Shown piece after piece: positions 16,020-24,946 of a DNA stretch of 64,000 nt; within the stretch, counting starts at the first letter, position 1; each line of letters starts with the position of its first letter. Under the pieces are notes generated by a model that was given only the letters and a program-made list of their open reading frames with translations, had not been told where the DNA came from and ran no database searches. Source of the stretch: UBA6770 sp965660875 (GTDB taxonomy: Bacteria > Bacteroidota > Bacteroidia > Flavobacteriales_G > Salibacteraceae); NCBI GenBank assembly GCA_965660875.1, contig CBFIBQ010000002.1, forward strand, positions 1-64,000, written 5' to 3'. The position numbers and the translations under genes were made by a program.

Positions 16020-16916
16020 TTAGTAATTCTTAAAAGACAAGCCTTTGTGCATGGACTTTACCAGCCCATCCGCCAAACCTAATTTTGGAACATGAATCCC
16101 AGCACTTTTGGACCATTTCATTACTTGTTGGAATATTTTACCGGCATGAATGATAACATCAGCACGGTCGGGGTGTAACTTATAGTGCATCATACGTTCC
16201 TCATAGGTCAGCTGGTTGAGGTGTCCAACCACTTCTTTTAATTCAGAGTAGTTGATAGCTTGCCAATCGCTTTTGCCCAAGATTTTATAGATTTTATTGA
16301 TATTACCCCCTGAACCGATAATATCTAATTGGGGGTGATTGGCAATAATGGAGGTAATCCAATCTTGCAAAGCTTTCCACATGGCTTCGTCCACTTGATT
16401 ATTGAGCAAACGAATGGTTCCGATATTAAAGGAGCGACTCGCAACAATATCTCCTTTTACGAATAAGCTTATTTCCGTAGACCCACCCCCAACGTCAACA
16501 TACAGAAAATCTTGCTGTTTGGTCAGTCGTTCCTCGATGTGTGTGCTTCGTATTATTTGAGCCTCCATGTCTCCTGAAATAATCTCTATTTCTATGCCCG
16601 TACGTTCTTTAACGCCTTCAACAATGGCTGGGCCATTTGAAGCGTCTCGCATGGCACTGGTTGCGCAAGCTCTGTATTCATCTACTTTGTGCACTTTCAT
16701 CAATTGTTCAAATGCTATCATAGTGCGTTCAAAATCAATAGCTTTTTCCTTAGAAATACGGCCATCGACGAATACATCGGCACCAAGCCTTAAAGGAACT
16801 CGGGTAAGCGATACTTTTTTGAAAGAACTTTCTTCACCTTCTGTGTAAACATTTACGAGTAACAGCCGCACTGCATTGGAGCCTATATCGATGGCTCCGT
16901 ATTTTTTTCTATCCAA
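16020..16916 (-). CDS. ppx: Ppx/GppA-family exopolyphosphatase
   Basis: 298 residues, the short form of the Ppx/GppA ASKHA phosphatases that lacks the C-terminal HD part. Phosphate-binding loops are visible: YGAIDIGSNAVRLLL at the N terminus and YVDVGGGSTEISLF in the middle, with TSAMRDASNG and IGSGGNINKIYK. It should remove terminal phosphate from polyphosphate, or hydrolyse pppGpp. It begins 3 bp after the ppk1 stop, so synthesis and degradation of polyphosphate are encoded in one operon. Confidence 0.92.
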   Translation of the reverse strand: MDRKKYGAIDIGSNAVRLLLVNVYTEGEESSFKKVSLTRVPLRLGADVFVDGRISKEKAIDFERTMIAFEQLMKVHKVDEYRACATSAMRDASNGPAIVEGVKERTGIEIEIISGDMEAQIIRSTHIEERLTKQQDFLYVDVGGGSTEISLFVKGDIVASRSFNIGTIRLLNNQVDEAMWKALQDWITSIIANHPQLDIIGSGGNINKIYKILGKSDWQAINYSELKEVVGHLNQLTYEERMMHYKLHPDRADVIIHAGKIFQQVMKWSKSAGIHVPKLGLADGLVKSMHKGLSFKNY

Positions 16917-16919
16917 AGT

Positions 16920-18974
16920 TTAAGCGTTTTCTGAGTAGTATTTATAAAATTCTTGTTGTGACCGCGTGTTTAATTTTTTACCTGTTTTGCGGTATTCATT
17001 TTTTAGCTTTGAGTCCAATACTCTGGCTTTGACGTTATCGCGCCACTGAAGGTCAAAGATAAAACGCAATTCCTCTTGAATGGCACTGTCGTAAATAGGG
17101 CAGGTAACTTCAATTCTTCTGTCTAAGTTTCGCTCCATCCAATCTGCAGAGCCAATAAAATATTTGGGCGCATCATTGTTGCAAAAAATCATAATGCGCG
17201 TATGTTCTAAGTACCGACCTAAAATACTAATGCCTTCAATGTTTTCGCTTATATTCTTGAGACCAGGACGTACGCCACAAATACCGCGCACATTCAATTT
17301 GATTTTAACTCCTGCTTTTGAGGCAGCGTACAGTTTTTCCATCAAATCAGGATCGATTAAGTTATTCAATTTCAGGTGAATGTAGGCGTTTTTGCCCGCT
17401 TGTGCATTTCGAATCTCTTGATTAATCATTCGAACCGTGCGGTTGCGCATATTGAGTGGACTAACAAGCAAGTGTTTGTAGTAGTAGGGCGTGAAGTTAC
17501 CTTCTAGTAATTCAAACATTCGACGAATCTCGTCTGTAATATCGGGGTTTCGAGTCAGAAGGGATAAGTCGCCGTATATTTTTGCGGTAGATTCGTGAAA
17601 ATTTCCAGTACCGACATGGGCATACCCCACCAGTTTGTTTTCTTCTTTCCGGCTGATGTAGCAAACTTTGGAGTGCACTTTTAATCCTCGGTAACCAAAA
17701 AGTACTTTTATCCCTTGGTCGGAAAGTACATTGGCGAACTTAATGTTGTTTTCCTCGTCGAAGCGTGCTTGTAATTCTACTAATACCGTAACATCCTTTC
17801 CGTTTTGTGCCGCATTAATCAATGCATTTATGATTCTCGAGTTTTGCGCCACTCGATACAGTGTTATTTTTATAGAGCGCACTTTAGGGTCAATGGCCGC
17901 TTCCCTCAAAAAGTCAATGATATGATCAAAGGTTTGATAAGGGTAGTGCAGCAAAATGTCTTTTTTTCGAACCGCTTGTATCACCGAATGAAAAGGAGGT
18001 AAATCTTTGTGCCTAACAGGAGGCGCTTTTTTAAACTCTAATAGTCTGCCTCCAATATTTGGAAAGCCCATAAAGTCCTTGAAGTTATGATACCGTCCAC
18101 CGGCAATCATATTGTCTGCATTTCCTAGTTTTAATCGTTTGCGCAAATATTCCAGCAGTGAATCCGAAATTTTTTCGTCGTAAACAAAACGAACAGGTTG
18201 TCCTTTTTTACGGTCGGAAACCCCTTCTTGCATGGCCTCCAAAAAACTTTTTGATACATCAGCATCTAAGTCGATTTCAGCATCTCGAGTCAGTTTAATG
18301 GTATATGCTTCCACTTTGTGATAGCCGTACATGCCAAATAGGTAATCCAAGTTGTGACGAATTAAATCATCTAGGATGATTACAAATCGGTTTCGACCTT
18401 CGGAAGGCAGTTCAACAAATCGCGGCAGCGATGAGGGCAATTCTACAATGGCGTATTTTCCTTTCTTGGTTTCTTTGCGCTCCATGTGCAAAGCGAAATA
18501 GACGGATTTATCGTTTAGCGGTGGAAACTTCCGCGTATTCGAAATCATTATGGGAATGAGCTCTGGGTATACATTTTTTGTAAAATACTCTTCTACAAAT
18601 TCTTTATGGCGATCGTTGAGCTCCTTTTCATTCAACAGAAATATATGTTGGTTTCCCAATCGTTTAATGATATCGTCGTATATTCTGTAAAATCTGCGTT
18701 GTTGTTTTATAGTGGTGGATTGTATTTTTTTTAAGAGGCCCGTAGGGTCGCCCTCAATAGGGTCAAAATTCTTTTTTTCAAGTAAAATACGCCGTTTAAC
18801 GGTAGCTACACGTACTCTAAAAAATTCGTCTCTATTATTCGAGAAGATCCCTAAAAATCGCAGCCTTTCTATTAATGGGTTTTTTTCGTCTGCAGCTTCT
18901 TGAAGCACGCGCTCGTTGAAACTTAGCCAACTTATTTCTCTATTTACAAATCGCTCAACTCCCTTTCTTGGCAT
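16920..18974 (-). CDS. ppk1: polyphosphate kinase 1
   Basis: 684 residues, the normal PPK1 length. It makes long-chain polyphosphate from ATP through a phospho-His intermediate. The N domain opens VNREISWLSFNERVLQEA; the two phospholipase-D-like catalytic halves show LKVHSKVCYI and YAHVGTGNFHESTAKIYGDLSLLT (the candidate phospho-acceptor region), then RGICGVRPGLKNISENI and HTRIMIFCN. The start overlaps the end of sixA by 20 bp and the stop is 3 bp from ppx, giving a tight sixA-ppk1-ppx operon. Confidence 0.96.
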   Translation of the reverse strand: MPRKGVERFVNREISWLSFNERVLQEAADEKNPLIERLRFLGIFSNNRDEFFRVRVATVKRRILLEKKNFDPIEGDPTGLLKKIQSTTIKQQRRFYRIYDDIIKRLGNQHIFLLNEKELNDRHKEFVEEYFTKNVYPELIPIMISNTRKFPPLNDKSVYFALHMERKETKKGKYAIVELPSSLPRFVELPSEGRNRFVIILDDLIRHNLDYLFGMYGYHKVEAYTIKLTRDAEIDLDADVSKSFLEAMQEGVSDRKKGQPVRFVYDEKISDSLLEYLRKRLKLGNADNMIAGGRYHNFKDFMGFPNIGGRLLEFKKAPPVRHKDLPPFHSVIQAVRKKDILLHYPYQTFDHIIDFLREAAIDPKVRSIKITLYRVAQNSRIINALINAAQNGKDVTVLVELQARFDEENNIKFANVLSDQGIKVLFGYRGLKVHSKVCYISRKEENKLVGYAHVGTGNFHESTAKIYGDLSLLTRNPDITDEIRRMFELLEGNFTPYYYKHLLVSPLNMRNRTVRMINQEIRNAQAGKNAYIHLKLNNLIDPDLMEKLYAASKAGVKIKLNVRGICGVRPGLKNISENIEGISILGRYLEHTRIMIFCNNDAPKYFIGSADWMERNLDRRIEVTCPIYDSAIQEELRFIFDLQWRDNVKARVLDSKLKNEYRKTGKKLNTRSQQEFYKYYSENA

Positions 18975-19476
18975 ACTTTAACTCCTTTGTTTCTTCGCGG
19001 TTAAAGTAGTGTAATTGCGTTACATCAGCAAATCGAATTTGACTCCAGCTATTCACATCCAACTCTATTTTCATAATGGAGGAAGTTTGCATTTTTTCGA
19101 GCGGAATTGATGTGAAATTATTTACAAAATTGGTTAGCGTAGGGTCGTGGCCCACAATCATTATCGTATTCAGATGGTTGTCTACCGATTTTATTAAATC
19201 GTAAATTCCTTCAACCCCTTGTTTGTAAATGGAACTGCGAATTTCAATTCTTGATTCGGGTAGCTCAAGTAAGCGGGCATAAATTAATGCAGTATGGGCG
19301 GCACGTGCTGCTGGACTGGTAAATATATTGTCCAACTCGGGTTGGGAATCATTCAGGCGCTCGGCAACTCGTTGGAGGGCTATTATTCCACTAGATTTTA
19401 GTGGTCTGTCAATGTCGTGAATGTGGCTGTTTCTCCAGCTAGATTTTGCGTGTCGGGCTATGTATATTGTTTTCAT
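18955..19476 (-). CDS. sixA: SixA-type histidine phosphatase
   Basis: 173 residues of the histidine phosphatase (phosphoglycerate-mutase-like) fold: YIARHAKSSW carries the RH(G/A) catalytic motif, FTSPAARAAHTALI is the second Arg region and IMIVGHDPTLTNFVNNF holds the second catalytic His. E. coli SixA dephosphorylates phospho-His on proteins of the phosphotransferase system. Here it leads an operon with ppk1, whose product also carries a phospho-His; a link between the two is inference. Coding regions overlap by 20 bp. Confidence 0.85.
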   Translation of the reverse strand: MKTIYIARHAKSSWRNSHIHDIDRPLKSSGIIALQRVAERLNDSQPELDNIFTSPAARAAHTALIYARLLELPESRIEIRSSIYKQGVEGIYDLIKSVDNHLNTIMIVGHDPTLTNFVNNFTSIPLEKMQTSSIMKIELDVNSWSQIRFADVTQLHYFNREETKELKYAKKGS

Positions 19477-19574
19477 TCTTCTTCGATTTTATAATCTGTA
19501 AAACACGACCATAAATGCTACTGGAAGGTTAAATTGGAATTAAGGAAATGAGAAGGTTGATAGCACCTTGGCGC

Positions 19575-19615
19575 GACATCCAACATCCGATGTCCGATAG
19601 CGGATAGCGGATGTC
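19575..19615. repeat. short degenerate CATCCGATGTC-type palindromic repeat
   Basis: Copies of GACATCC / GGATGTC and GATAGCGGAT are packed into ~40 bp just after the kdnB stop. The whole can fold back on itself. Such degenerate repeats often accompany four-helix-bundle genes in Bacteroidota, one of which lies 1.2 kb to the right. Confidence 0.5.
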
Positions 19616-19619
19616 AGAT

Positions 19620-20702
19620 TTACATGCGTCGGTACAAACCTTCAATATACTCCATGTTCACTTTATTTTTCCAATCTGGTCCAAAAGCGTGATTCCACAT
19701 GTGTTCCAATCGAATAGCAATTTCAGCCATAGCCGTTATTTCTTCGTCTGTCCAGTCGGCAGATAAATTCTGAGGTAGCTTTACCTCAAAACGCTCCAAC
19801 ATACCGTGAAACTGATCAACGGCTTCTCCGTAAACGTCTTTCAAATGATTAAATGCTAGGCAGTTTGCGTAACCGTGTCGTGTTCCAAAAACGAAACTCA
19901 ATCCGTAAGAAAGCGCGTGACAAACCCCAACTTCAGAGTAGGTCAAACTCAAACCACCAAAAAGGGAGGCTAGCATCAATTTCTCGTCGTTTTCTGGATT
20001 CTGACCAGCATTTTCGCCTAAGAAAACCTCTTTACACAATTCAATAGATTGATCACCATAAGCCTTTGAAAAGGTGTTGTATTTGATGCCCGTGGCACTT
20101 TCTATGCAATGAATAAACGTGTCCATGCCGGTATAAAACCATTGGTCTTTAGGCACAGAAGCCGTTAAGGTCGGGTCTAAAACCACTTGATTAAAAACCG
20201 TCCATTCGCACTTTAGACCTAGTTTTTTTTCTGGTCCAGAAAGTACTGCCGTCATAGAACACTCGGCGCCAGTTCCAGAAATGGTAGGAACGCCACAGTG
20301 ATAAATCCCTGGTTTTTTAATTAAATTCAACCCTTGGTACAAAACCGAAGAACCTTCGTTAGTCACCATTAAAGACAAGGCTTTAGCAATATCCATAATG
20401 CTTCCACCACCGATTCCGATAATGCCCGCAGGCAAACCTTGGTCGGCTAATAATTCGTCCCTCAATTCGTCAATTTGAGATGTCTTAGGCTCGTCGTGAC
20501 TCGCATCAATAAAATAGACCCTATCGTTGGCCTCCTTGGGTATCTGACCAGCGAGTGCTTTACCTTCAAAATAATCGTCGACTACAAAAACCATATAGCC
20601 TTGGTTATCAACTCTGCGTGGAGCAATGATTTCGCCCAACTGATTAAATGAACCGGGTCCGTAGCAAATTTTGCCTATGTTGTTGAAATTGATGTGTTGC
20701 AT
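19620..20702 (-). CDS. kdnB: 3-deoxy-octulosonate 8-oxidase (KdnB, iron-dependent alcohol dehydrogenase family)
   Basis: 360 residues of the group III, metal-dependent alcohol dehydrogenase fold: GIGGGSIMDIAKALSLM (nucleotide-binding), TISGTGAECSMTAV, GMDTFIHCIESATG and VCHALSYGLSFVFGTRHGY with the metal-ligand His residues. In Shewanella KdnB oxidises C8 of Kdo to an aldehyde, which KdnA then aminates to 8-amino-Kdo for LPS. The nearby kdnA and kdsB support this over a generic alcohol dehydrogenase. A small four-helix-bundle gene now separates kdnB from kdnA. Confidence 0.87.
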   Translation of the reverse strand: MQHINFNNIGKICYGPGSFNQLGEIIAPRRVDNQGYMVFVVDDYFEGKALAGQIPKEANDRVYFIDASHDEPKTSQIDELRDELLADQGLPAGIIGIGGGSIMDIAKALSLMVTNEGSSVLYQGLNLIKKPGIYHCGVPTISGTGAECSMTAVLSGPEKKLGLKCEWTVFNQVVLDPTLTASVPKDQWFYTGMDTFIHCIESATGIKYNTFSKAYGDQSIELCKEVFLGENAGQNPENDEKLMLASLFGGLSLTYSEVGVCHALSYGLSFVFGTRHGYANCLAFNHLKDVYGEAVDQFHGMLERFEVKLPQNLSADWTDEEITAMAEIAIRLEHMWNHAFGPDWKNKVNMEYIEGLYRRM

Positions 20703-20714
20703 GTTTTGTTTTTT

Positions 20715-20798
20715 AGGATTGAAGATACAGGATTCAAGATACAGGATTCAAGATACAGGATTTAAGTTGCAAGATGTAAGTCACTGTATTCAAGATTT
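20715..20798. repeat. 14-bp tandem repeat (AGGATTCAAGATAC), about six units
   Basis: Units begin at 20715, 20729, 20743, 20757, 20771 and 20785. Units 2 and 3 are identical and the others diverge stepwise. The same motif occurs inverted on the far side of the four-helix-bundle gene (TTGAATCTTGAATCCT at 21206-21221), so the repeats frame that gene. Confidence 0.8.
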
Positions 20799-21170
20799 TG
20801 TGGTATTATGTTGACGTTCTACTGCCTCTATAAATCGTCTAAGTTGTTTACCTAAATTTTCGGCTCTATCTATCAGTGTTTTGAATAGTTCTTCGTCTTT
20901 TAAACTATTTGTTTCAAACAAACCTTCAATATGGTCTTTTGATTCATCTAATGAAGCTTCGGAGAAAATAAGAAATCGTATAAATTCTGCTTTATATCGC
21001 CTTCTGCCGTATCCTTCTACAATATTGCTTCTAACGGATTTAATTGAACGGCGAAGTTGAGAACCTGTTTCAAATTTTTCAAATGATGGGAGTTGCGCTA
21101 AAGTCATTTTATGGACTTCAATATGAAGGTCTCTAGCTTCTTCCCATATTTTCAAATTCTTGTAAGACAT
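20790..21170 (-). CDS. four-helix-bundle protein (23S rRNA intervening-sequence-protein family)
   Basis: 126 residues, matching the family's usual ~120: starts YKNLKIWEEARDLHIEVHKMT, then SQLRRSIKSVRSNIVEGYGRR (the RRAxxSIxxNIxEG-type signature) and a Leu-rich last helix. The founding members are encoded by insertions in 23S rRNA genes and form pentameric bundles with a basic channel; they are related to the Avd accessory protein of diversity-generating retroelements. Here it sits between kdnB and kdnA, flanked by 14-bp repeats in inverted orientation, which looks like an insertion into an older operon. Confidence 0.88.
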   Translation of the reverse strand: MSYKNLKIWEEARDLHIEVHKMTLAQLPSFEKFETGSQLRRSIKSVRSNIVEGYGRRRYKAEFIRFLIFSEASLDESKDHIEGLFETNSLKDEELFKTLIDRAENLGKQLRRFIEAVERQHNTTKS

Positions 21171-21222
21171 TTATTACTGAGCAGATTCTACTTGATTCTT
21201 ATTTCTTGAATCTTGAATCCTT

Positions 21223-22416
21223 TTAAATTGCGTTAGCAATTGCCGTTTTCATATTCGCAGCCAATTCATTCATTTGCTCTTCCGTCCATTGCGTGCTGAT
21301 GCCTAAAGAGATTAAACGACCAACTACTTTTTGAGATTTTGGTAAATCCAAGTTGTTGTAGTCTTGAGGTAAATCCATTTTGTGCAAGTGCAACGGAGCA
21401 GCAGATTTTAGATTTTTCAGATGATCCCACTGGTTGATGAAGTGGTACATGTTGGTGTACCAATAGTTGAATCCACCAATACCCATTTTACCGAATTCAG
21501 CCATTACTTTCTGAGCCGTTTCCGTATCCGGTAAGAAGAAGTTGAGGAATGTTCCGCTATCGCCTTCTTCATCTGGAATTGGTCGGAAAGTAAGTCCTTC
21601 GGTCCCTTCTAATAAAGTTTTTAAATACGTTTTGTTCTTTTTGTTGGTGTCGCGAATGGTATTGATTTTTCGCATTTGAGCCAAACCAACTGCCGCGTGC
21701 AATTCACTGATGCGGTAATTGAAACCCAAAATTGGGTGTTGTTCCATGCCTCTGTTTGCTCCAATATGGTCGTGTCCGTGATCAGAAAAAGAATCAGCTA
21801 ATCGATAGCAAGCTTCGTCATTTGTTACGTATAAGCCACCTTCGCCAGCAGTGGTAATTTTGAAAAAGTCGAAAGAATAAGCGCCTGTTTTACCAAACAA
21901 GCCAGCTGAGGTTCCTTTGTAAAAAGCACCCAATGCCTGACCCGCATCTTCGATAAGTGTTAGGTTATGTTTGTTACACACTTCCATAATCTCGTCCATG
22001 TTGGCTGCCGCACCGCACATGTGCACCAAACAAACTGCTTTGGTTTCTGGGGTAATTGCTGCTTCGATCCCAGCAGCAGATAAACACAAGTTTTCGTCGA
22101 TTTCGGCAAAAACAGGAACACCACCGCCAAAAATAACACCTTCTACCGTTGCTATATAGGTGAACGGAGGCACGATGACGTGGTCTCCAAAACCGATGCC
22201 CGCACTCGCCATAGCGCAAGCTACAGCGGTAGAGCCACTAGAAACAGCGTGAGCGAATTTTGCTCCCGTAAAGTTCTTTACTTCAGCTTCCAGTTCTTTG
22301 GCTTTCCAATGCCCGTTTCTTAAATGTTCGTGGTTATAACGAAATAAACACTTTGAATCCAAAACGTCCATTACTTCCTTTCTTTCCTCGTCTCCAAAAA
22401 GCTCTAATCCCGGCAT
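21223..22416 (-). CDS. kdnA: 8-amino-3,8-dideoxy-octulosonate transaminase (KdnA, DegT/StrS family)
   Basis: 397 residues of the DegT/DnrJ/EryC1/StrS PLP aminotransferases. The PLP pocket is seen in VSSGSTAVACAMASAGI, PFTYIATVEGVIFGG, LIEDAGQALGAFYKG and the Schiff-base lysine in FDFFKITTAGEGG; FNYRISELHAAVGLAQ follows. KdnA moves an amino group, from glutamate in Shewanella, to C8 of oxidised Kdo. Neighbouring kdnB and divergent kdsB support the 8-amino-Kdo role. The N-terminal PGLELFGDEERKEVMDVL is typical of this subfamily. Confidence 0.88.
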   Translation of the reverse strand: MPGLELFGDEERKEVMDVLDSKCLFRYNHEHLRNGHWKAKELEAEVKNFTGAKFAHAVSSGSTAVACAMASAGIGFGDHVIVPPFTYIATVEGVIFGGGVPVFAEIDENLCLSAAGIEAAITPETKAVCLVHMCGAAANMDEIMEVCNKHNLTLIEDAGQALGAFYKGTSAGLFGKTGAYSFDFFKITTAGEGGLYVTNDEACYRLADSFSDHGHDHIGANRGMEQHPILGFNYRISELHAAVGLAQMRKINTIRDTNKKNKTYLKTLLEGTEGLTFRPIPDEEGDSGTFLNFFLPDTETAQKVMAEFGKMGIGGFNYWYTNMYHFINQWDHLKNLKSAAPLHLHKMDLPQDYNNLDLPKSQKVVGRLISLGISTQWTEEQMNELAANMKTAIANAI

Positions 22417-22451
22417 TTTATTCCTTTATTTTATTGTGTATTTAAGGTAAA

Positions 22452-22459
22452 CAAAAGTA
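22452..22459 (-). promoter_or_regulatory. candidate -7 box for kdnA
   Basis: On the minus strand TACTTTTG fits TAnnTTTG, 35 bp before the kdnA start in the divergent kdnA/kdsB gap. No -33 partner at the ideal distance. Confidence 0.4.
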
Positions 22460-22474
22460 GGATAATCTTTCGTC

Positions 22475-22482
22475 TATCTTTG
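22475..22482 (+). promoter_or_regulatory. candidate -7 box for kdsB
   Basis: TATCTTTG, a full TAnnTTTG match, lies 19 bp before the kdsB ATG, predicting a leader of only about 15 nt. The divergent kdnA box is 16 bp away, so the two promoters share the 85-bp gap and may be controlled together. Confidence 0.5.
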
Positions 22483-22501
22483 TTGCAAAATATTACTGTT
22501 C

Positions 22502-23257
22502 ATGAATGCAATAGCAATAATCCCCGCTCGATTTGGAAGTTCAAGACTGGAAGGGAAACCCTTGGTGGACATACTGGGTAAATCGATGATTCAGCGGGTT
22601 TATGAGCAAACCATTAAAGCAATTCCCGATGCTTTTGTAGCCACTGATGATGAACGTATAAAACAGACGGTAATTGAGTTCGGTGGAAATGTAATCATGA
22701 CCTCTGTAGATCATGAAAACGGAACTACACGTTGCTTAGAGGCTTATGAGCGCATAGTTGAAAAACTGGGTAAACAGTTCGATATAATTGTAAATGTGCA
22801 AGGGGACGAACCAATGCTGGAACCGGATCAGCTGAACGAATTGGTGCAACCTTTTAAGAGGGATGGCGTGCGTTTTTCTACCTTGGTTAGCCCCGTGCAA
22901 TCTGCACAAGATTTATTCAATGAAAGTGAGGTATTTGTGGTATTTGACCAACACAAAAAAGCCTTGTATTTCAGCAGAGCCGTAATTCCGCATGTGCGCG
23001 GTATTCACAAAACGCATTGGTTGGAACACCATACCTTTTATAAACATGTGGGGTTGTATGCTTATAAATATGAAGCGCTTAAGGAGTTTGCCCATTTGGA
23101 AGCGACCAAGTTGGAGCGCATGGAGTCTTTAGAACAAAACCGCTGGATTGAAAACGGAAATGCGATTCATGTAGAGCTTACTTACCACGATACCATTCCA
23201 GTTGACACGATTGACGACTTGAAAAAGGTGCGGGAGTTGTTGAAGCGGAAGGGCTGA
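22502..23257 (+). CDS. kdsB: 3-deoxy-manno-octulosonate cytidylyltransferase
   Basis: 251 residues, standard KdsB length. It joins Kdo, or here probably 8-amino-Kdo, to CMP, the activated donor for the LPS inner core. Motifs are IIPARFGSSRLEGKPL at the N terminus, FVATDDERI, VQGDEPML for the metal site, and LEHHTFYKHVGLYAYKYEAL followed by ERMESLEQNRWIENG. It is divergent from kdnA across an 85-bp gap. In Shewanella the KdsB paired with KdnA/KdnB prefers the 8-amino sugar; the same preference here is inferred from context. Confidence 0.94.
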   Translation: MNAIAIIPARFGSSRLEGKPLVDILGKSMIQRVYEQTIKAIPDAFVATDDERIKQTVIEFGGNVIMTSVDHENGTTRCLEAYERIVEKLGKQFDIIVNVQGDEPMLEPDQLNELVQPFKRDGVRFSTLVSPVQSAQDLFNESEVFVVFDQHKKALYFSRAVIPHVRGIHKTHWLEHHTFYKHVGLYAYKYEALKEFAHLEATKLERMESLEQNRWIENGNAIHVELTYHDTIPVDTIDDLKKVRELLKRKG

Positions 23258-23387
23258 CTTGATGTATCAACATTGTTGATATTCCGTTATATGATTTAGT
23301 CTTTCTAGATCGAAAAGTATCTCCATTTGTTTGTCTCAAATTTAATCCTTTTACTTACCTTATTTCTTACTAACTCAAATCACACTT

Positions 23388-24581
23388 CTAATACATCAAT
23401 CCAAACAAATACAACGGTATGCGATTTCTAGTACCTATTTCAATATTGTCTAAGGCGTAAAATTCGTTTTTGGCGTTGAGGTTTTTCAAAGATTTGCCTT
23501 GGCCTCCAATTTCGAAGTCGTACTTTTTATCAATCAGAAAGTCGTGTGCTTTAGATACATGCACGCTGTGTTGGTGCGTTAGTTGACTATAGAAAAAACT
23601 CTCTCGGAGGTTGCCAATATCAGGGTCGCGGTCAAAGGTGAGTGCCCACGCGATATTTGGGTTTTCGAGGTAGATTTTATCGGGCTTTTTTAAATGCGTA
23701 GGCATAGAGTCTGCAGGGCGCAGCAGATTGAGTACTCGGGCTCTTTCCGAGATGAGCAAATGCTGCAAAACCGTATCTCTTTTTGAGGAGGTTAGCTCAG
23801 CCAATTTGGCAATATTGGGCTTGAACGGAACCGATTGCGCAATGAAGGCCAATAGTCGTTTCATTTTTTGTATCGACGTATAGGTTATGTTTTCAACCGC
23901 CGGAACATCAGTTTCCAAAACCAAATTGAAGGTATTCATGAGCCTATGGTGGTAGTTGTTTTCGTTGATTTTGTAATAGGGGTATGCACCAAATTTCAAA
24001 TAGCGTTTGAAATGCACAAGTGGTACTTCGGTCTGTTTCTTAATTTCTTGAGCAATGTCGCTGTGGTCGTTGAGAATATTCTCTAGGGAGAGCGGCTCAA
24101 TTTTGATGTTTTGGTCGAATTCCAGAAACTCTCGAAACGACATAGTATCTAGTCGATAATTTACCGCTCTTCGGCTGAGGTCGGCTTTGGCTTTTTGTAT
24201 TTCAAGCAAAGCAGAACCCGTGAATATGATTTGCAACTCATCATAAAGGTCGTGTATGTTTTTTATTTCTACCGACCAATTTGGGTATTTGTGTACCTCG
24301 TCGATTACAACAGTTTTGATGTTGTTAGTTGCTGCCCATTCCAAAACAGAATAGAGGTTGTTGCTCTGGAAATACATGTGGTCCAGAGAAAGGTAGAGCC
24401 GTTGTGCGGGTTTTAGTTGTTGTTTGAGGTACTGTAATAGAAAGGTAGTTTTCCCTGAACCTCTAGCGCCCTCGATAGAAAATAGGTTATCGCTCCAGTC
24501 GATTTCGTTAATAATGTATCGATTGAAGTTCGTTCCCGTTTTACTTAAACGTTGCTCTGAATAGTGTGTTAACTCGTCCAT
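23388..24581 (-). CDS. AAA_14-type ATPase with C-terminal nuclease-like (DUF4143) region
   Basis: 397 residues from the ATG at 24581 (MDELTHYSEQR); an upstream in-frame start adds 17 residues. It shows Walker A IEGARGSGKTTFLL and Walker B KTVVIDEVHKYPNW, a sensor FTGSALLEIQK, and the DUF4143 part ending DFEIGGQGKSLKNLN and IPLYLFGLMY. These ATPases are frequent in variable regions of Bacteroidota and archaea; the cellular role is unsettled, with possible links to defence or mobile DNA. A remnant of a second copy lies at 27216-27273 next to a duplicated 128-bp hairpin. Confidence 0.85.
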   Translation of the reverse strand: MDELTHYSEQRLSKTGTNFNRYIINEIDWSDNLFSIEGARGSGKTTFLLQYLKQQLKPAQRLYLSLDHMYFQSNNLYSVLEWAATNNIKTVVIDEVHKYPNWSVEIKNIHDLYDELQIIFTGSALLEIQKAKADLSRRAVNYRLDTMSFREFLEFDQNIKIEPLSLENILNDHSDIAQEIKKQTEVPLVHFKRYLKFGAYPYYKINENNYHHRLMNTFNLVLETDVPAVENITYTSIQKMKRLLAFIAQSVPFKPNIAKLAELTSSKRDTVLQHLLISERARVLNLLRPADSMPTHLKKPDKIYLENPNIAWALTFDRDPDIGNLRESFFYSQLTHQHSVHVSKAHDFLIDKKYDFEIGGQGKSLKNLNAKNEFYALDNIEIGTRNRIPLYLFGLMY

Positions 24582-24721
24582 TTTCAGTTTGTTACGCCTC
24601 AAATTTACAAAAATGCCCTTTGTAATGGACATTTTAATTTACTTTTTGTCCTTTTGAAGGGACGTTTTTTGGTTTTACTGTCCTTTTTAGGCGTGATTTG
24701 GCTATCCACTGACAGTTATAA

Positions 24722-24921
24722 CTCTGTCCGTTCGAGTGGATTTTACGATTGATAATGAGTAAAATTTGTATCGAGAACCGCTCTACTAAAAGATCGTTAA
24801 GAATTTGACGCCTTAAATAGTGCTCGATACAATTCTCCTTTGTCGAATCACTCGAACGTACAAGTCAACTTGTTTCCAAAATCAGAAAAAAACAATTCAG
24901 TAGTCACCAAATCAAAAACTA
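24722..24921. repeat. MITE-like hairpin repeat, copy 1 (core 24730-24857)
   Basis: Ends GTTCGAGTGGATT and AATCACTCGAAC are inverted, and an inner pair TTGTATCGAG / CTCGATACAA lies inside, so the 128-bp core can fold into one long imperfect hairpin. The core and ~60 bp to its right recur in the same orientation at 27307-27507. No protein is encoded. The structure fits a miniature non-autonomous repeat of the kind found between genes in Bacteroidota. Confidence 0.75.
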
Positions 24922-24946
24922 AGTAAGGGCAAGTCTGTTGGAGCGC

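Noticed and set aside
20790..21170. rRNA insertion or intron at the four-helix-bundle gene
   Set aside because: The protein family is named after 23S rRNA insertions, but no rRNA sequence surrounds it here.
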